This document shows positions 24,538 through 32,984 of a DNA stretch of 64,000 bases, one piece after another (the first letter of the stretch is position 1; every line of letters begins with the position of its first letter). The stretch covers positions 1,116,001 through 1,180,000 of the forward strand of contig NZ_CP015882.1 in assembly GCF_000697965.2 (NCBI RefSeq). The letters run 5' to 3'. A program made the translations under genes and the position numbers. The DNA comes from Ensifer adhaerens. GTDB lineage: Bacteria > Pseudomonadota > Alphaproteobacteria > Rhizobiales > Rhizobiaceae. The notes under the pieces are model-generated. The model saw only the letters and a list, made by a program, of their open reading frames with translations, had not been told where the DNA came from and made no database searches.

Positions 24538-26253
24538 TCAATGGCTTTCGCGCGCAACTGCGTGGCCGCGGCTGCCGACAAGAAAATCGAGATCCGCGCC
24601 GGTGTCGGCCTGCATCACGCGCTCGACATAGAGGCCCTGATAACCACCGACCATTTCCGGGGGTGGCGCGGTCCAGGCGGTTTTTCGGCGCGCCAGTTCC
24701 TCGTCGCTCACGTCGAGGTGGAGTCGGCGGCCGGCAACGTCGAGCTCAATCCAGTCGCCATCCCTTACCAGGGCCAGCGGGCCGCCAACCGCAGCTTCGG
24801 GTGCCGTGTGCAGGACGACGGTGCCAAAGGCCGTCCCCGACATGCGGGCATCCGAGATCCTCACCATGTCGCGCACGCCCTTTTTCAGGAGCTTCTGCGG
24901 GAGAGCCATGTTGCCGACCTCAGCCATGCCCGGATAGCCCTTCGGGCCGCAGTTCTTCAGCACCATGATCGAGGTCTCGTCGATGTTAAGATCCGGGTCA
25001 TCGATCCGCGCCTTGTAGTGGTCGATGGTTTCGAACACGACAGCGCGGCCGCGGTGTTGCATCAGCGCCGGGGTCGCCGCGGAAGGCTTGATGATCGCGC
25101 CGTCAGGCGCAAGGTTGCCGCGCAACACGGCGATGCCGCCACTCGACGTCAGGGCCCGATCGAGCGGCAGGATGACGTCGTCGTTGTAGTTCTCGACAGA
25201 TTCGATGTTGGCGCCGACGCTTTGGCCGGTCACCGTCAGGGCGCTGAGTTCCAGAAGCGCAGCAATCTCGTTCATGACGGCGGGCAGCCCGCCGGCATAG
25301 TGGAAATCCTCCATCAGATAGCGCCCCGAAGGCATGAGGTTGAGGATGGTCGGAATATCGCGGCCGAGCCGGTCCCAGTCGTCGAGAGAGAGCTTCGTGC
25401 CAATCCGCCCGGCGATTGCCAGGAGATGCACAACGGCGTTGGTGGAGCCGCCGATCGCACCGTTGACGCGGATGGCATTGGCGAAGGCGTCACGGGTCAG
25501 GATCTTCGACAGGCGCAGGTCTTCGGCAACCATTTCGACGATCCGCCGCCCGGTTAGCCGCGCCAGCCGGGCGCGGCCCGCATCAACCGCCGGACAGGCG
25601 GCATTGCCGGGCAGCGCAAGCCCGAGCGCTTCAACCATGGACGCCATGGTCGAGGCGGTGCCCATCGTCATGCAATGGCCTGGCGAGCGCGACATGGCGC
25701 TTTCGGCCGCCATGAAATCCTGTTGAGACATGACACCGGCACGCACGTCTTCGGAAAACTTCCAGACATCGGTGCCTGAGCCGATCGTGCGACCCTTGAA
25801 GCGGCCGTTCAACATCGGCCCGCCGGAGATGACAATCGAAGGAAGATCGCAGGAGGCGGCCCCCATCACCAACGACGGCGTGGTCTTGTCGCAGCCCGCC
25901 ATGAGCACGACGCCGTCGATAGGGTTGCCGCGGATCGCCTCCTCTACGTCCATCGAGGCAAGGTTGCGGAAAAGCATGGCGGTCGGCCGCAGATTGGACT
26001 CGCCGCAGGAAAACACCGGGAACTCCAGCGGCAGGCCACCGGCCTCGAGCACGCCTGCCTTGATGTGTTCGACCAGCCCGCGGAAATGCGCATTGCAGGG
26101 CGTCAGCTCCGAGAAAGTGTTGCAGATGCCGATCACCGGCCGCCCGTCGAAGACGTCGTCGGGCAACCCGTTGTTCTTCATCCAGCTGCGATGAATGAAG
26201 GCGTCCTTGTCCAGTCCGCCAAACCAATGCTGCGATCTTAATTTCCTGGACAT
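24538..26253 (-). CDS. IlvD/Edd-family sugar-acid dehydratase (L-arabonate dehydratase-like)
   Basis: A 571-residue [Fe-S] dehydratase. Three cysteines expected for the [2Fe-2S] cluster are in VFSCGESNLRP, MAGCDKTTPS and PGHCMTMGTAS; NCGPKGYPGMAEVGNM and the late ISDARMSGTAFGTVV block are also typical. Length and N-terminus (FGGLDKDAFIHRSWMKNNG) match the pentonate dehydratase branch, not the branched-chain IlvD. It would convert L-arabonate, D-fuconate or a related aldonate to its 2-keto-3-deoxy acid in the cytoplasm. First gene of the operon with the DapA-like lyase and GntR. Confidence 0.9.
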   Translation of the reverse strand: MSRKLRSQHWFGGLDKDAFIHRSWMKNNGLPDDVFDGRPVIGICNTFSELTPCNAHFRGLVEHIKAGVLEAGGLPLEFPVFSCGESNLRPTAMLFRNLASMDVEEAIRGNPIDGVVLMAGCDKTTPSLVMGAASCDLPSIVISGGPMLNGRFKGRTIGSGTDVWKFSEDVRAGVMSQQDFMAAESAMSRSPGHCMTMGTASTMASMVEALGLALPGNAACPAVDAGRARLARLTGRRIVEMVAEDLRLSKILTRDAFANAIRVNGAIGGSTNAVVHLLAIAGRIGTKLSLDDWDRLGRDIPTILNLMPSGRYLMEDFHYAGGLPAVMNEIAALLELSALTVTGQSVGANIESVENYNDDVILPLDRALTSSGGIAVLRGNLAPDGAIIKPSAATPALMQHRGRAVVFETIDHYKARIDDPDLNIDETSIMVLKNCGPKGYPGMAEVGNMALPQKLLKKGVRDMVRISDARMSGTAFGTVVLHTAPEAAVGGPLALVRDGDWIELDVAGRRLHLDVSDEELARRKTAWTAPPPEMVGGYQGLYVERVMQADTGADLDFLVGSRGHAVARESH

Positions 26254-26301
26254 GTGTCCTCCCCGATTACCTCAAGCGCTCGCGCTCATTGCATTTCTCA
26301 T

Positions 26302-26318
26302 ATAATCGGAGTTATTAC
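26302..26318. promoter_or_regulatory. Candidate operator upstream of the IlvD/Edd operon
   Basis: TAAT-CGGAGTT-ATTA, a short inverted repeat with 7-nt centre, overlaps an AT-rich promoter-like region 50-65 bp upstream of the dehydratase start. It could be the site of the operon's GntR/FCD protein. Weak symmetry. Confidence 0.3.
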
Positions 26319-26352
26319 AAATCAAGCGATGACCGGCGTGACGGGAAGGCAA

Positions 26353-26388
26353 AGAAAAACCTCCGGCTGGTGAGGCCGGAGGTCGAAA
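26353..26388 (-). terminator. Intrinsic terminator after the SDR gene
   Basis: ACCTCCGGC and GCCGGAGGT form a 9-bp stem with a 7-nt loop; on the minus strand it is followed by TTTTTCTTT. It ends the GntR-dgoD-SDR transcript and separates it from the IlvD/Edd operon. Confidence 0.88.
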
Positions 26389-26418
26389 AAAGTGGAGGGA
26401 AGCTGTCGAAGTGGCCCT

Positions 26419-27195
26419 TCAGGGATGGTGCAGCACGCTCATACCGCCATCGACCGTCAGGCAGGTGGCGTTCATGAACGGGCATTCGTCCGAGATCATG
26501 AAGAGTGCAGCCTTGGCGATTTCCTCCGGTGTTGCGATGCGGCCGCCGGGATGGAGCTTCATGGTATCGGCCTCGGCGGCGACCGGATCGGGGAAACTGT
26601 TCCAGTATTCCACGGCCTTCTGCGTGCGGACATAACCCGGCGCCAGCGCATTCACGCGCACGCCCTGCCCGGCATATTCGAGCCCCAGCGCCTTGGTCAT
26701 GCCGAGAAGCGCATGTTTGGCGACCGGATAGGGGAAGGTGTGCGGGATGATGGTGAAGGCGTGGGTCGAGGCAATATTGAGGATGACGCCGCCGCCCGCC
26801 TCGATCATGCCCGGCAGCACAGCCTTGCTGCAATTCCACGCACCCTTGAGATTGATGTCGAAGCAGCGCTGCCAATCGGCATCCGAGAGTTTCAACGGCT
26901 CGAAGAAGACGTTGACGCCGGCATTGTTGACGAGCGCATTCGGCTGACCGATCTCACGGGCGGCGGTAACGACGACCTGCTCGATGGCATCGGCATCGGT
27001 GATATCGGCCGTGGCGTAGCCGACCTTCCCGCCCGACATACGCAGGCGCTCGGCTTCGCTCGCCAAGAGGTCGCCATCACGGTCGATGAGGAAGAGGCCC
27101 GCCCCCTCGCCAAGGAAGGCTTCAGCGATCGCAAGGCCGATGCCTTGCGCTGCGCCGGTGACAACGACGCGTTTTCCCTCAAGACGACCCGCCAT
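26419..27195 (-). CDS. SDR oxidoreductase, probable aldose 1-dehydrogenase
   Basis: A 258-residue classical SDR: cofactor loop VVVTGAAQGIGLAIAEAFL, NNAGV, catalytic S-x12-Y-x3-K in IASTHAFTIIPHTFPYPVAK, and the C-terminal TVDGGMSV. The start at 27195 follows GGGAG 8 nt upstream; an ATG 18 nt earlier overlaps the dgoD stop. It is 11 bp after the galactonate dehydratase gene and would supply galactono- or arabinono-lactone from the free sugar with NAD(P). The lactonase needed next is not in this window. Enzyme class is certain, substrate inferred from neighbours. Confidence 0.88.
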   Translation of the reverse strand: MAGRLEGKRVVVTGAAQGIGLAIAEAFLGEGAGLFLIDRDGDLLASEAERLRMSGGKVGYATADITDADAIEQVVVTAAREIGQPNALVNNAGVNVFFEPLKLSDADWQRCFDINLKGAWNCSKAVLPGMIEAGGGVILNIASTHAFTIIPHTFPYPVAKHALLGMTKALGLEYAGQGVRVNALAPGYVRTQKAVEYWNSFPDPVAAEADTMKLHPGGRIATPEEIAKAALFMISDECPFMNATCLTVDGGMSVLHHP

Positions 27196-27206
27196 ATCCG
27201 CGCTCC

Positions 27207-28355
27207 CTACCACTCGGCTACGCTGCCATCGGCGTGGCGCCAGATCGGGTTGCGCCAGCGATGGCCTTCCTTTGCGCGCTCGATGACATATTGCTCATCC
27301 ACCTCGATGCCGAGGCCAGGGCCTTGCGGGATAGACACGAAGCCGTCCGCGTAGTGGAACACCTCCTTGTTGGAGATGTAGTCGAGAATGTCGTTGGCCT
27401 CGTTGTAGTGGATGCCGAGGCTCTGTTCCTGGATGAAGGCGTTGTAGCTGACGGCATCGACCTGAAGGCAGGCGGCAAGCGCGATCGGTCCCAGCGGGCA
27501 ATGCGGTGCCAGCGCCACGTCGTAGGCCTCCGCCATCGCAGCAATCTTGCGGCATTCGGTGATGCCGCCGGCATGCGACAGGTCCGGCTGCAGGATATCG
27601 ACATAGCCGTCGGCCAGCACCGACTTGAAGTCCCAACGCGAATAGAGCCGCTCACCGAGCGCGATCGGCGTCGAGCAATGGTTGGCAATTTCCTTCAGCG
27701 CCTCGCGGTTTTCCGAAAGCACCGGTTCTTCGATAAACAGCAGGTTGAAGGGCTGAAGTTCCTTCGCCAGGACCTTCGCCATCGGCCGGTGCACGCGACC
27801 GTGGAAATCGACGCCGATGCCGATATGCGGGCCGATCGCCTCGCGGATCGTCGCAATGGTTTCGACCGCCTTTTCCACCTTCTCCCAGGTGTCGACGATC
27901 TGCATCTCCTCGCAGCCATTGAGCTTGATGGCCTTGAAGCCGCGAGCGACGACGTCGCGGGCATTTTTGGCGACATCGGACGGACGGTCACCGCCGATCC
28001 AGGAATAGACCTTGATGCGGTCCCGCACCTGGCCGCCAAGCAGCGCATGCACCGGTTGGCCATAGGCCTTGCCCTTGATGTCCCAGAGCGCCTGGTCGAT
28101 GCCAGCAATCGCCGACATGTGGACCGCACCGCCGCGGTAGAAGCCGCCGCGATACATCACCTGCCAATGGTCCTCAATCAGCAGCGGATCCTTGCCGATC
28201 AGATAGTCCGCAAGTTCGTTGACGGCGGCTTCCACGGTCAGGGCGCGGCCTTCGACAACCGGCTCACCCCAGCCGACGATGCCCTCGTCGGTCTCGATCT
28301 TCAGAAACAGCCAGCGCGGCGGAACGATGTAGGTGGTGAGCTTGGTGATCTTCAT
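27207..28355 (-). CDS. dgoD: D-galactonate dehydratase
   Basis: A 382-residue enolase-superfamily enzyme that dehydrates D-galactonate to 2-keto-3-deoxygalactonate. It matches E. coli DgoD almost end to end as I recall it: [32 protein letters not shown], the metal and base motif [20 protein letters not shown] and [13 protein letters not shown] for the two other metal ligands, and the second catalytic His in [12 protein letters not shown]; the C-terminus [15 protein letters not shown] is diagnostic. It sits between a GntR regulator and an SDR, in the usual sugar-oxidation context. Confidence 0.95.
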   Translation of the reverse strand: MKITKLTTYIVPPRWLFLKIETDEGIVGWGEPVVEGRALTVEAAVNELADYLIGKDPLLIEDHWQVMYRGGFYRGGAVHMSAIAGIDQALWDIKGKAYGQPVHALLGGQVRDRIKVYSWIGGDRPSDVAKNARDVVARGFKAIKLNGCEEMQIVDTWEKVEKAVETIATIREAIGPHIGIGVDFHGRVHRPMAKVLAKELQPFNLLFIEEPVLSENREALKEIANHCSTPIALGERLYSRWDFKSVLADGYVDILQPDLSHAGGITECRKIAAMAEAYDVALAPHCPLGPIALAACLQVDAVSYNAFIQEQSLGIHYNEANDILDYISNKEVFHYADGFVSIPQGPGLGIEVDEQYVIERAKEGHRWRNPIWRHADGSVAEW

Positions 28356-28411
28356 GGTGCGATATCCGCTGGGTCAAGCAAGGCGACGACGTCGGCCGCC
28401 GGGAAGGGGTT

Positions 28412-29179
28412 TCAGCGCGCCGACGGGGCGGGCCGGTGACGTTCTACGGCAAGCTTGAGGTCGCGGGCGGCAAGATCCAGCATGCGCGTGGAACAGTCGC
28501 GCGCCCTCGCCTTGTCGCGCAGACGCAGTGCCTCGACCAGTTCGCCATGGATATCGATTGCTTCGTCACGACGTTCGGCAACTTCATTGGAGGCATACAG
28601 CGAGAACTTCAGCGCCGCCTGGATGATGCCGACGAGTTGCAGGAAGACCTGGTTATGGCTGGCCTTGAGCAGGCAGGTATGAAAGGCGACGTCGGCATCG
28701 GTGAAACCGACGACATCGCGCTCGCCGTCACGCATCGCCTGCCAGGCGCGCTCGAGGTCGGCAATTTCCTGGACGGTCGCGCGTTCGGCCGCAAACTCAG
28801 CGGCCGCCGGCTCGATCGCGCGGCGCGCCTCCAGAACGCAGTTCAAAAGATCGAATTCAAAGATGCGCTCGCCGATCCATTCGAGCACCTGGGAATCTAG
28901 GATGTTCCACTCGTCCTTGTTGCAGACGATCGTGCCCACCCGGGAACGGCCGCGGACCATGCCCTTCGATTCCAGCACCTTCAAGGTTTCGCGAATGACG
29001 GTCCGGCTGACGCCATAACGTTCGCAAAGGTCGTTTTCGCGCGGCAGGAAGGAGCCGACCGGAAAGACGTCGGCGCAGATGTCCGAGGCGATGGCGCGCG
29101 TCACGTTCTTTTGAACGCGAGGGCGACGCTGGCCGCGCTCCTGCGCGCCGTTGCTGTAGTCCTGCTCTTCCACCGCCAT
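28412..29179 (-). CDS. GntR-family regulator, FCD subfamily, of the galactonate/arabinose locus
   Basis: A 255-residue regulator with winged helix LPRENDLCERYGVSRTVIRE and an FCD domain with VAFHTCLLKASHN. The ATG at 29179 has GGGAGG just upstream; ATGs at 29212 and 29251 are alternatives. It opens the GntR-dgoD-SDR operon and is divergent from the araF-like gene. The spacer holds a perfect palindrome at 29301 plus a half-site, the expected operator, so one repressor may control both import and breakdown. Confidence 0.9.
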   Translation of the reverse strand: MAVEEQDYSNGAQERGQRRPRVQKNVTRAIASDICADVFPVGSFLPRENDLCERYGVSRTVIRETLKVLESKGMVRGRSRVGTIVCNKDEWNILDSQVLEWIGERIFEFDLLNCVLEARRAIEPAAAEFAAERATVQEIADLERAWQAMRDGERDVVGFTDADVAFHTCLLKASHNQVFLQLVGIIQAALKFSLYASNEVAERRDEAIDIHGELVEALRLRDKARARDCSTRMLDLAARDLKLAVERHRPAPSAR

Positions 29180-29300
29180 TTTCCTCCCGCTCCCGTCTCC
29201 CTGTCGCTCCATAGCGCAGACGCTTGGAGGCGACAACGCAGCGAAGCACATTATCGTTATACATCACTATCTCATTCATCATACAAAGGCAATTGACGAA

Positions 29301-29317
29301 TATGATGATTCATCATA
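29301..29317. promoter_or_regulatory. Perfect palindrome TATGATGATTCATCATA, candidate GntR operator
   Basis: Two 8-bp arms around a single T, in the spacer between the divergent GntR and araF-like genes. A further copy of the half-site TTCATCATA is at 29275-29283, and a TTGACG -35-like hexamer for the rightward promoter lies at 29293, so bound repressor would cover the promoter. Confidence 0.65.
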
Positions 29318-29361
29318 CACAAATGCTCGCTGCAGGAGGCAGTTCACCAGGGAGAGACATC

Positions 29362-30345
29362 ATGCGCTTTATCAAGGCAGCCATTCTGGCTGGTACCGTC
29401 GCCGTGTTTGCGGCAACCTCGGCGTTCGCTGCCGACGTCAAAATCGGCTTCATCGTCAAGCAGCCGGAAGAGCCGTGGTTCCAGGACGAATGGAAGTTCG
29501 CCGACGTCGCCGCTAAGGAAAAGGGCTTCACGCTGGTCAAGATCGGTGCGGAAGACGGCGAGAAGGTTCAGTCGGCAATCGACAATCTCGGCGCCCAGGG
29601 CGCGCAGGGCTTCATCGTCTGCACCCCTGACGTCAAGCTCGGCCCCGGCATCGTCGCGAAAGCGGCCGCCAACGACCTCAAGTTGATGACGGTCGACGAC
29701 CGTTTGGTCAACGCCGACGGCAGCCCGATCGAAGACGTGCCCCACATGGGCATTTCGGCGACGAAAATCGGCGAAGCTGTTGGTCAAGCCCTGGTCGACG
29801 AAATCAAGAAGCGTGGCTGGGACATGAAGGACGTCGGCGCGATCCGCGTTTCCTACGACCAGCTCCCGACGGCGGTCGACCGCGTTGAGGGCGCACTTTC
29901 AGTTCTCAAGGCCAACGGCTTCCCGGAAGCCAACATCTTCGACGCGCCGCAGGCCAAGACCGATACGGAGGCAGCACTTAACGCCTCGACGATCGTGCTC
30001 AATAAGAACGCCGGCATCAAGAAGTGGGTTGCGATCGGCCTCAATGACGAAGCGGTACTCGGCGCCGTGCGCGCAACCGAGACGGTCGGCATTGCTCCCG
30101 ACAGCATGATCGGCGTCGGCATTGGCGGCGCGGACTCGGCGATCAACGAGTTCAAGAAGCCTGCAGCGACCGGCTTCTTCGGCACCGTCATCATCTCGCC
30201 GAAGCGCCACGGCTACGAGACCGCACTCAACATGTATGAGTGGATCGCCAACGGCAAGGAACCGGAAAAGCTGACCCTGACCGCCGGCCAGCTTGCGCTG
30301 CGCGACAACTACGAGGCCGTACGCAAGGATCTCGGCATCGAGTAA
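29362..30345 (+). CDS. araF: Arabinose/galactose-type ABC transporter substrate-binding protein
   Basis: A 327-residue periplasmic protein. The start at 29362 follows AGGGAG and gives a clear signal peptide MRFIKAAILAGTVAVF ending AFA. The mature N-terminus KIGFIVKQPEEPWFQDEWKF and the blocks FIVCTPDVKLG, KLMTVDDRLVNADG and KKWVAIGLNDEAVLGAVRAT closely follow E. coli L-arabinose-binding protein AraF, which also takes D-galactose. It is separated from the ATPase gene by 174 bp with two strong palindromes, which may explain higher output of the binding protein. Confidence 0.92.
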   Translation: MRFIKAAILAGTVAVFAATSAFAADVKIGFIVKQPEEPWFQDEWKFADVAAKEKGFTLVKIGAEDGEKVQSAIDNLGAQGAQGFIVCTPDVKLGPGIVAKAAANDLKLMTVDDRLVNADGSPIEDVPHMGISATKIGEAVGQALVDEIKKRGWDMKDVGAIRVSYDQLPTAVDRVEGALSVLKANGFPEANIFDAPQAKTDTEAALNASTIVLNKNAGIKKWVAIGLNDEAVLGAVRATETVGIAPDSMIGVGIGGADSAINEFKKPAATGFFGTVIISPKRHGYETALNMYEWIANGKEPEKLTLTAGQLALRDNYEAVRKDLGIE

Positions 30346-30363
30346 TCGCTGCTTGCGACACGA

Positions 30364-30409
30364 GATCACGATTGTTTGGGTCGGACCGACCCAAACAATC
30401 AACGTGATC
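30364..30409. repeat. Long palindrome between araF-like and araG-like genes
   Basis: GATTGTTTGGGTCGG and its exact complement flank a single A (30370-30400), giving a 31-bp perfect palindrome; an outer GATCACG/CGTGATC pair extends it to 46 bp with a small bulge. It can form a cruciform or a very stable RNA hairpin that would protect the araF-like mRNA. Confidence 0.85.
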
Positions 30410-30422
30410 GATTCTGGTAGTT

Positions 30423-30473
30423 TAGAGCGGGATGCGGGCGGAAAACCGCGCACACTTTCCGCATCCCGCTCTA
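30423..30473. repeat. Palindromic intergenic element of rhizobial type
   Basis: TAGAGCGGGATGCGG and CCGCATCCCGCTCTA form 15-bp arms around an inner GCGG-AAAA-CCGC hairpin. The sequence style (AGCGGGATG...CATCCCGCT) is that of the palindromic repeats dispersed between genes in Rhizobium and Sinorhizobium. Assigned from memory of those elements. Confidence 0.7.
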
Positions 30474-30519
30474 TCGGCCCGGCGGCTCGGCTGCCTGGCG
30501 TTCCGTATCGGAGCCGCAT

Positions 30520-32034
30520 ATGCAAGACTTCCTCGAATTCCAATCGATCTCCAAGGGCTATCCCGGCGTCCAGGCGCTGTCGGATGTCTCGTTTTCTGTG
30601 CGCAAGGGCGCCGTCCATGGCCTCATGGGTGAGAACGGCGCGGGCAAGTCGACGCTTATCCGCCTGCTCTCGGGCGACCAGTCTGCCGATAACGGAGAGA
30701 TCCGTATTGAAGGCGAAGCACAAGGCTATCGCTCCGTGCGCGATGCGTTTCGCGCCGGTGTTATCGTCATCCACCAGGAACTGCAGCTCGTTCCGGAACT
30801 GACGGTCGCCGAAAACCTCTGGCTCGGCCACTTCCCCGGCAAGGGCGGGGTAATCGATCGGCGCCAGTTGCTTCGCGTCGTCGGCGAGAAGCTTGCGGAA
30901 ATCGGCATTGACGTCGATCCGTCCGCCAAGATCGCCTCGCTCTCGATCGGCGAGCGCCAGATGGTCGAGATCGCCAAGGCCGTCATGCTTGATGCGCGCG
31001 TCATCGCGCTCGACGAGCCGACCTCGTCGCTGTCGTCCCGCGAAAGCGAAATCCTCTTTGCCCTGATCGAACGCCTGCGCTCGAATGGCACCGTGATCCT
31101 CTATGTCTCCCACCGGCTCGATGAGATCTTCCGGCTTTGCGACAGCCTGACTGTGCTGCGCGACGGCAAGCTTGCCGCCCATCATCCTGACATTTCCAAG
31201 GTCACGCGCGACCAGATCATCGCCGAGATGGTCGGACGCGAGATCTCCAACATCTGGGGCTGGCGGGGCCGCGATCTCGGCGCGGAACGTCTGCGCGTCG
31301 ACGCGATCTGCGGTCCGAAGCTGAAGACACCCTTGAGCTTCTCGGTCCGGCGCGGCGAGATCCTTGGCTTTTTCGGCCTGATCGGCGCTGGCCGCAGCGA
31401 GATGACCCGGCTGGTCTATGGCGCAGACAGACGCCACCAGGGAACCGTGACGATCGACGGCGCGATCGTGCGGGCCGACAACCCGCCACAATCGATCCGC
31501 GCCGGCATGGTCCTGTGCCCAGAGGACCGTAAGTTCGACGGCATCGTTCAGGGGCGCAGCATCGAAGAAAACATGGCGATTTCGTCGCGCCGGCACTTTT
31601 CGCCCTTCGGCATCCTGAACCGCAAGAAGGAAGCGGAACTGGCGGACCGCTTCATCGCCAAACTTCGGGTGCGCACGCCGTCCCGCAAGCAGGACATCAT
31701 CAATCTCTCCGGCGGCAACCAGCAGAAGGTCATCCTTGGCCGCTGGCTCTCCGAACAGGGCGTGAAGGTGCTGATCATCGATGAGCCGACGCGCGGCATC
31801 GATGTCGGCGCCAAGTCGGAGATCTACGAAATCCTCTACGAACTCGCTGGTCAGGGCATGGCGATCGTCGTCATCTCCAGCGAATTGCCCGAGGTGATGG
31901 GCATTACCGACCGAATCCTCGTCATGTGCCAGGGCCGGATCGCCGCCGATTTCGCGCGCACCGATTTCGACGAACGACGCATCCTCGCCGCCGCCCTTCC
32001 CGATGTTCCAACCGAGCAGGTTCAGCCGTCATGA
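30520..32034 (+). CDS. araG: Sugar ABC transporter ATP-binding protein, two ATPase domains
   Basis: A 504-residue tandem ATPase of the ribose/arabinose/galactose class. Domain 1 has Walker A GENGAGKSTLIRLL and signature LSIGERQMVEIAKA with Walker B VIALDEPTSSLS; domain 2 has the degenerate Walker A GLIGAGRSEMTR, signature LSGGNQQKVILGRWL and LIIDEPTRGIDVGAK, as is normal for the family. It drives import with the AraF-like and AraH-like proteins and overlaps the permease start by 4 bp. Confidence 0.94.
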   Translation: MQDFLEFQSISKGYPGVQALSDVSFSVRKGAVHGLMGENGAGKSTLIRLLSGDQSADNGEIRIEGEAQGYRSVRDAFRAGVIVIHQELQLVPELTVAENLWLGHFPGKGGVIDRRQLLRVVGEKLAEIGIDVDPSAKIASLSIGERQMVEIAKAVMLDARVIALDEPTSSLSSRESEILFALIERLRSNGTVILYVSHRLDEIFRLCDSLTVLRDGKLAAHHPDISKVTRDQIIAEMVGREISNIWGWRGRDLGAERLRVDAICGPKLKTPLSFSVRRGEILGFFGLIGAGRSEMTRLVYGADRRHQGTVTIDGAIVRADNPPQSIRAGMVLCPEDRKFDGIVQGRSIEENMAISSRRHFSPFGILNRKKEAELADRFIAKLRVRTPSRKQDIINLSGGNQQKVILGRWLSEQGVKVLIIDEPTRGIDVGAKSEIYEILYELAGQGMAIVVISSELPEVMGITDRILVMCQGRIAADFARTDFDERRILAAALPDVPTEQVQPS

Positions 32035-32981
32035 CTTCCTTGAAAAAACTTCTTCTCGGCGAACAGGGTCTGGTCGTCATCTTCGCCGTCGCCTTCGCCA
32101 TCGTGGCGCTGACGGTTCCGAACTTTCTGACTGAGCGCAACATGCTCGGCCTGCTGCAGTCGGTCGTCACCATCGGCATCGTCGCCTGCACGATGATGTT
32201 CTGCCTGGCCTCGCGTGACTTCGACCTCTCGGTCGGCTCGACCGTCGCCTTCTCGGGCATGGCCGCCGTGATGGCATCGAACGCCTCGGGTTCGATCCTC
32301 GTCGGCCTGATTGCGGCACTCCTGTGCGGCGGCTTCGTCGGCCTCGTCAACGGCGTGGTGATTGCGCATTTCCGCATCAACGCGCTGATCACGACGCTTG
32401 CCACCATGCAGATCGTGCGCGGTTTCGCGCTGATTGCGTCTGACGGTCGCGCCGTCGGCATCAACGACCCGAGCTTCTATCAGTTGGCACTGTCGAAGTT
32501 CCTGGGCATCCCGACGCCAATCTGGGTGATGGGTTGCTTCTTCCTCGTCTTCGGTTTCGTGCTGAACCGCACTGTCTTCGGCAAGAACACGCTCGCGATC
32601 GGCGGCAACCCGGAAGCCTCACGCCTCGCCGGCGTCAATGTCTCCAACATGCGCATATGGATCTTCGCACTGCAGGGCCTCGTCTGCGCTGTTGCCGGCG
32701 TGCTGCTCGCCTCGCGCATCACGTCAGGCCAGCCGAATGCGGCAACCGGTCTCGAACTCTCGGTCATTTCTGCCTGTGTGCTCGGCGGCGTCTCGCTTGC
32801 CGGCGGCCGGGCGGCGATGACCGGCGTGATCGTCGGTGTTCTCATCATGGGCATTGCCGAAAACGTCATGAACCTGCTCAACATCCAGGCCTTCTACCAG
32901 TATGTCGTGCGCGGCCTGATCCTTCTGCTCGCGGTGCTGCTCGACAATCTGCGCTCGGCCGCCGCCGGTCGTCGCAGTTAG
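32031..32981 (+). CDS. araH: Sugar ABC transporter permease, AraH/RbsC family
   Basis: A 316-residue inner-membrane protein with eight or more hydrophobic spans and the family blocks ASRDFDLSVGSTVAFSGM, NGVVIAHFRINALITTLAT, GGNPEASRLAGVNV and VISACVLGGVSLAGGRA. The ATG at 32031 overlaps the ATPase stop as ATGA. Together with the two upstream genes it forms the importer of the locus. Confidence 0.94.
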   Translation: MTSLKKLLLGEQGLVVIFAVAFAIVALTVPNFLTERNMLGLLQSVVTIGIVACTMMFCLASRDFDLSVGSTVAFSGMAAVMASNASGSILVGLIAALLCGGFVGLVNGVVIAHFRINALITTLATMQIVRGFALIASDGRAVGINDPSFYQLALSKFLGIPTPIWVMGCFFLVFGFVLNRTVFGKNTLAIGGNPEASRLAGVNVSNMRIWIFALQGLVCAVAGVLLASRITSGQPNAATGLELSVISACVLGGVSLAGGRAAMTGVIVGVLIMGIAENVMNLLNIQAFYQYVVRGLILLLAVLLDNLRSAAAGRRS

Positions 32982-32984
32982 GGC

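Noticed and set aside
29899..31596. Minus-strand frame of 565 codons across araF-like and araG-like genes
   Set aside because: Spans two genes and their intergenic palindromes; no motif or RBS.
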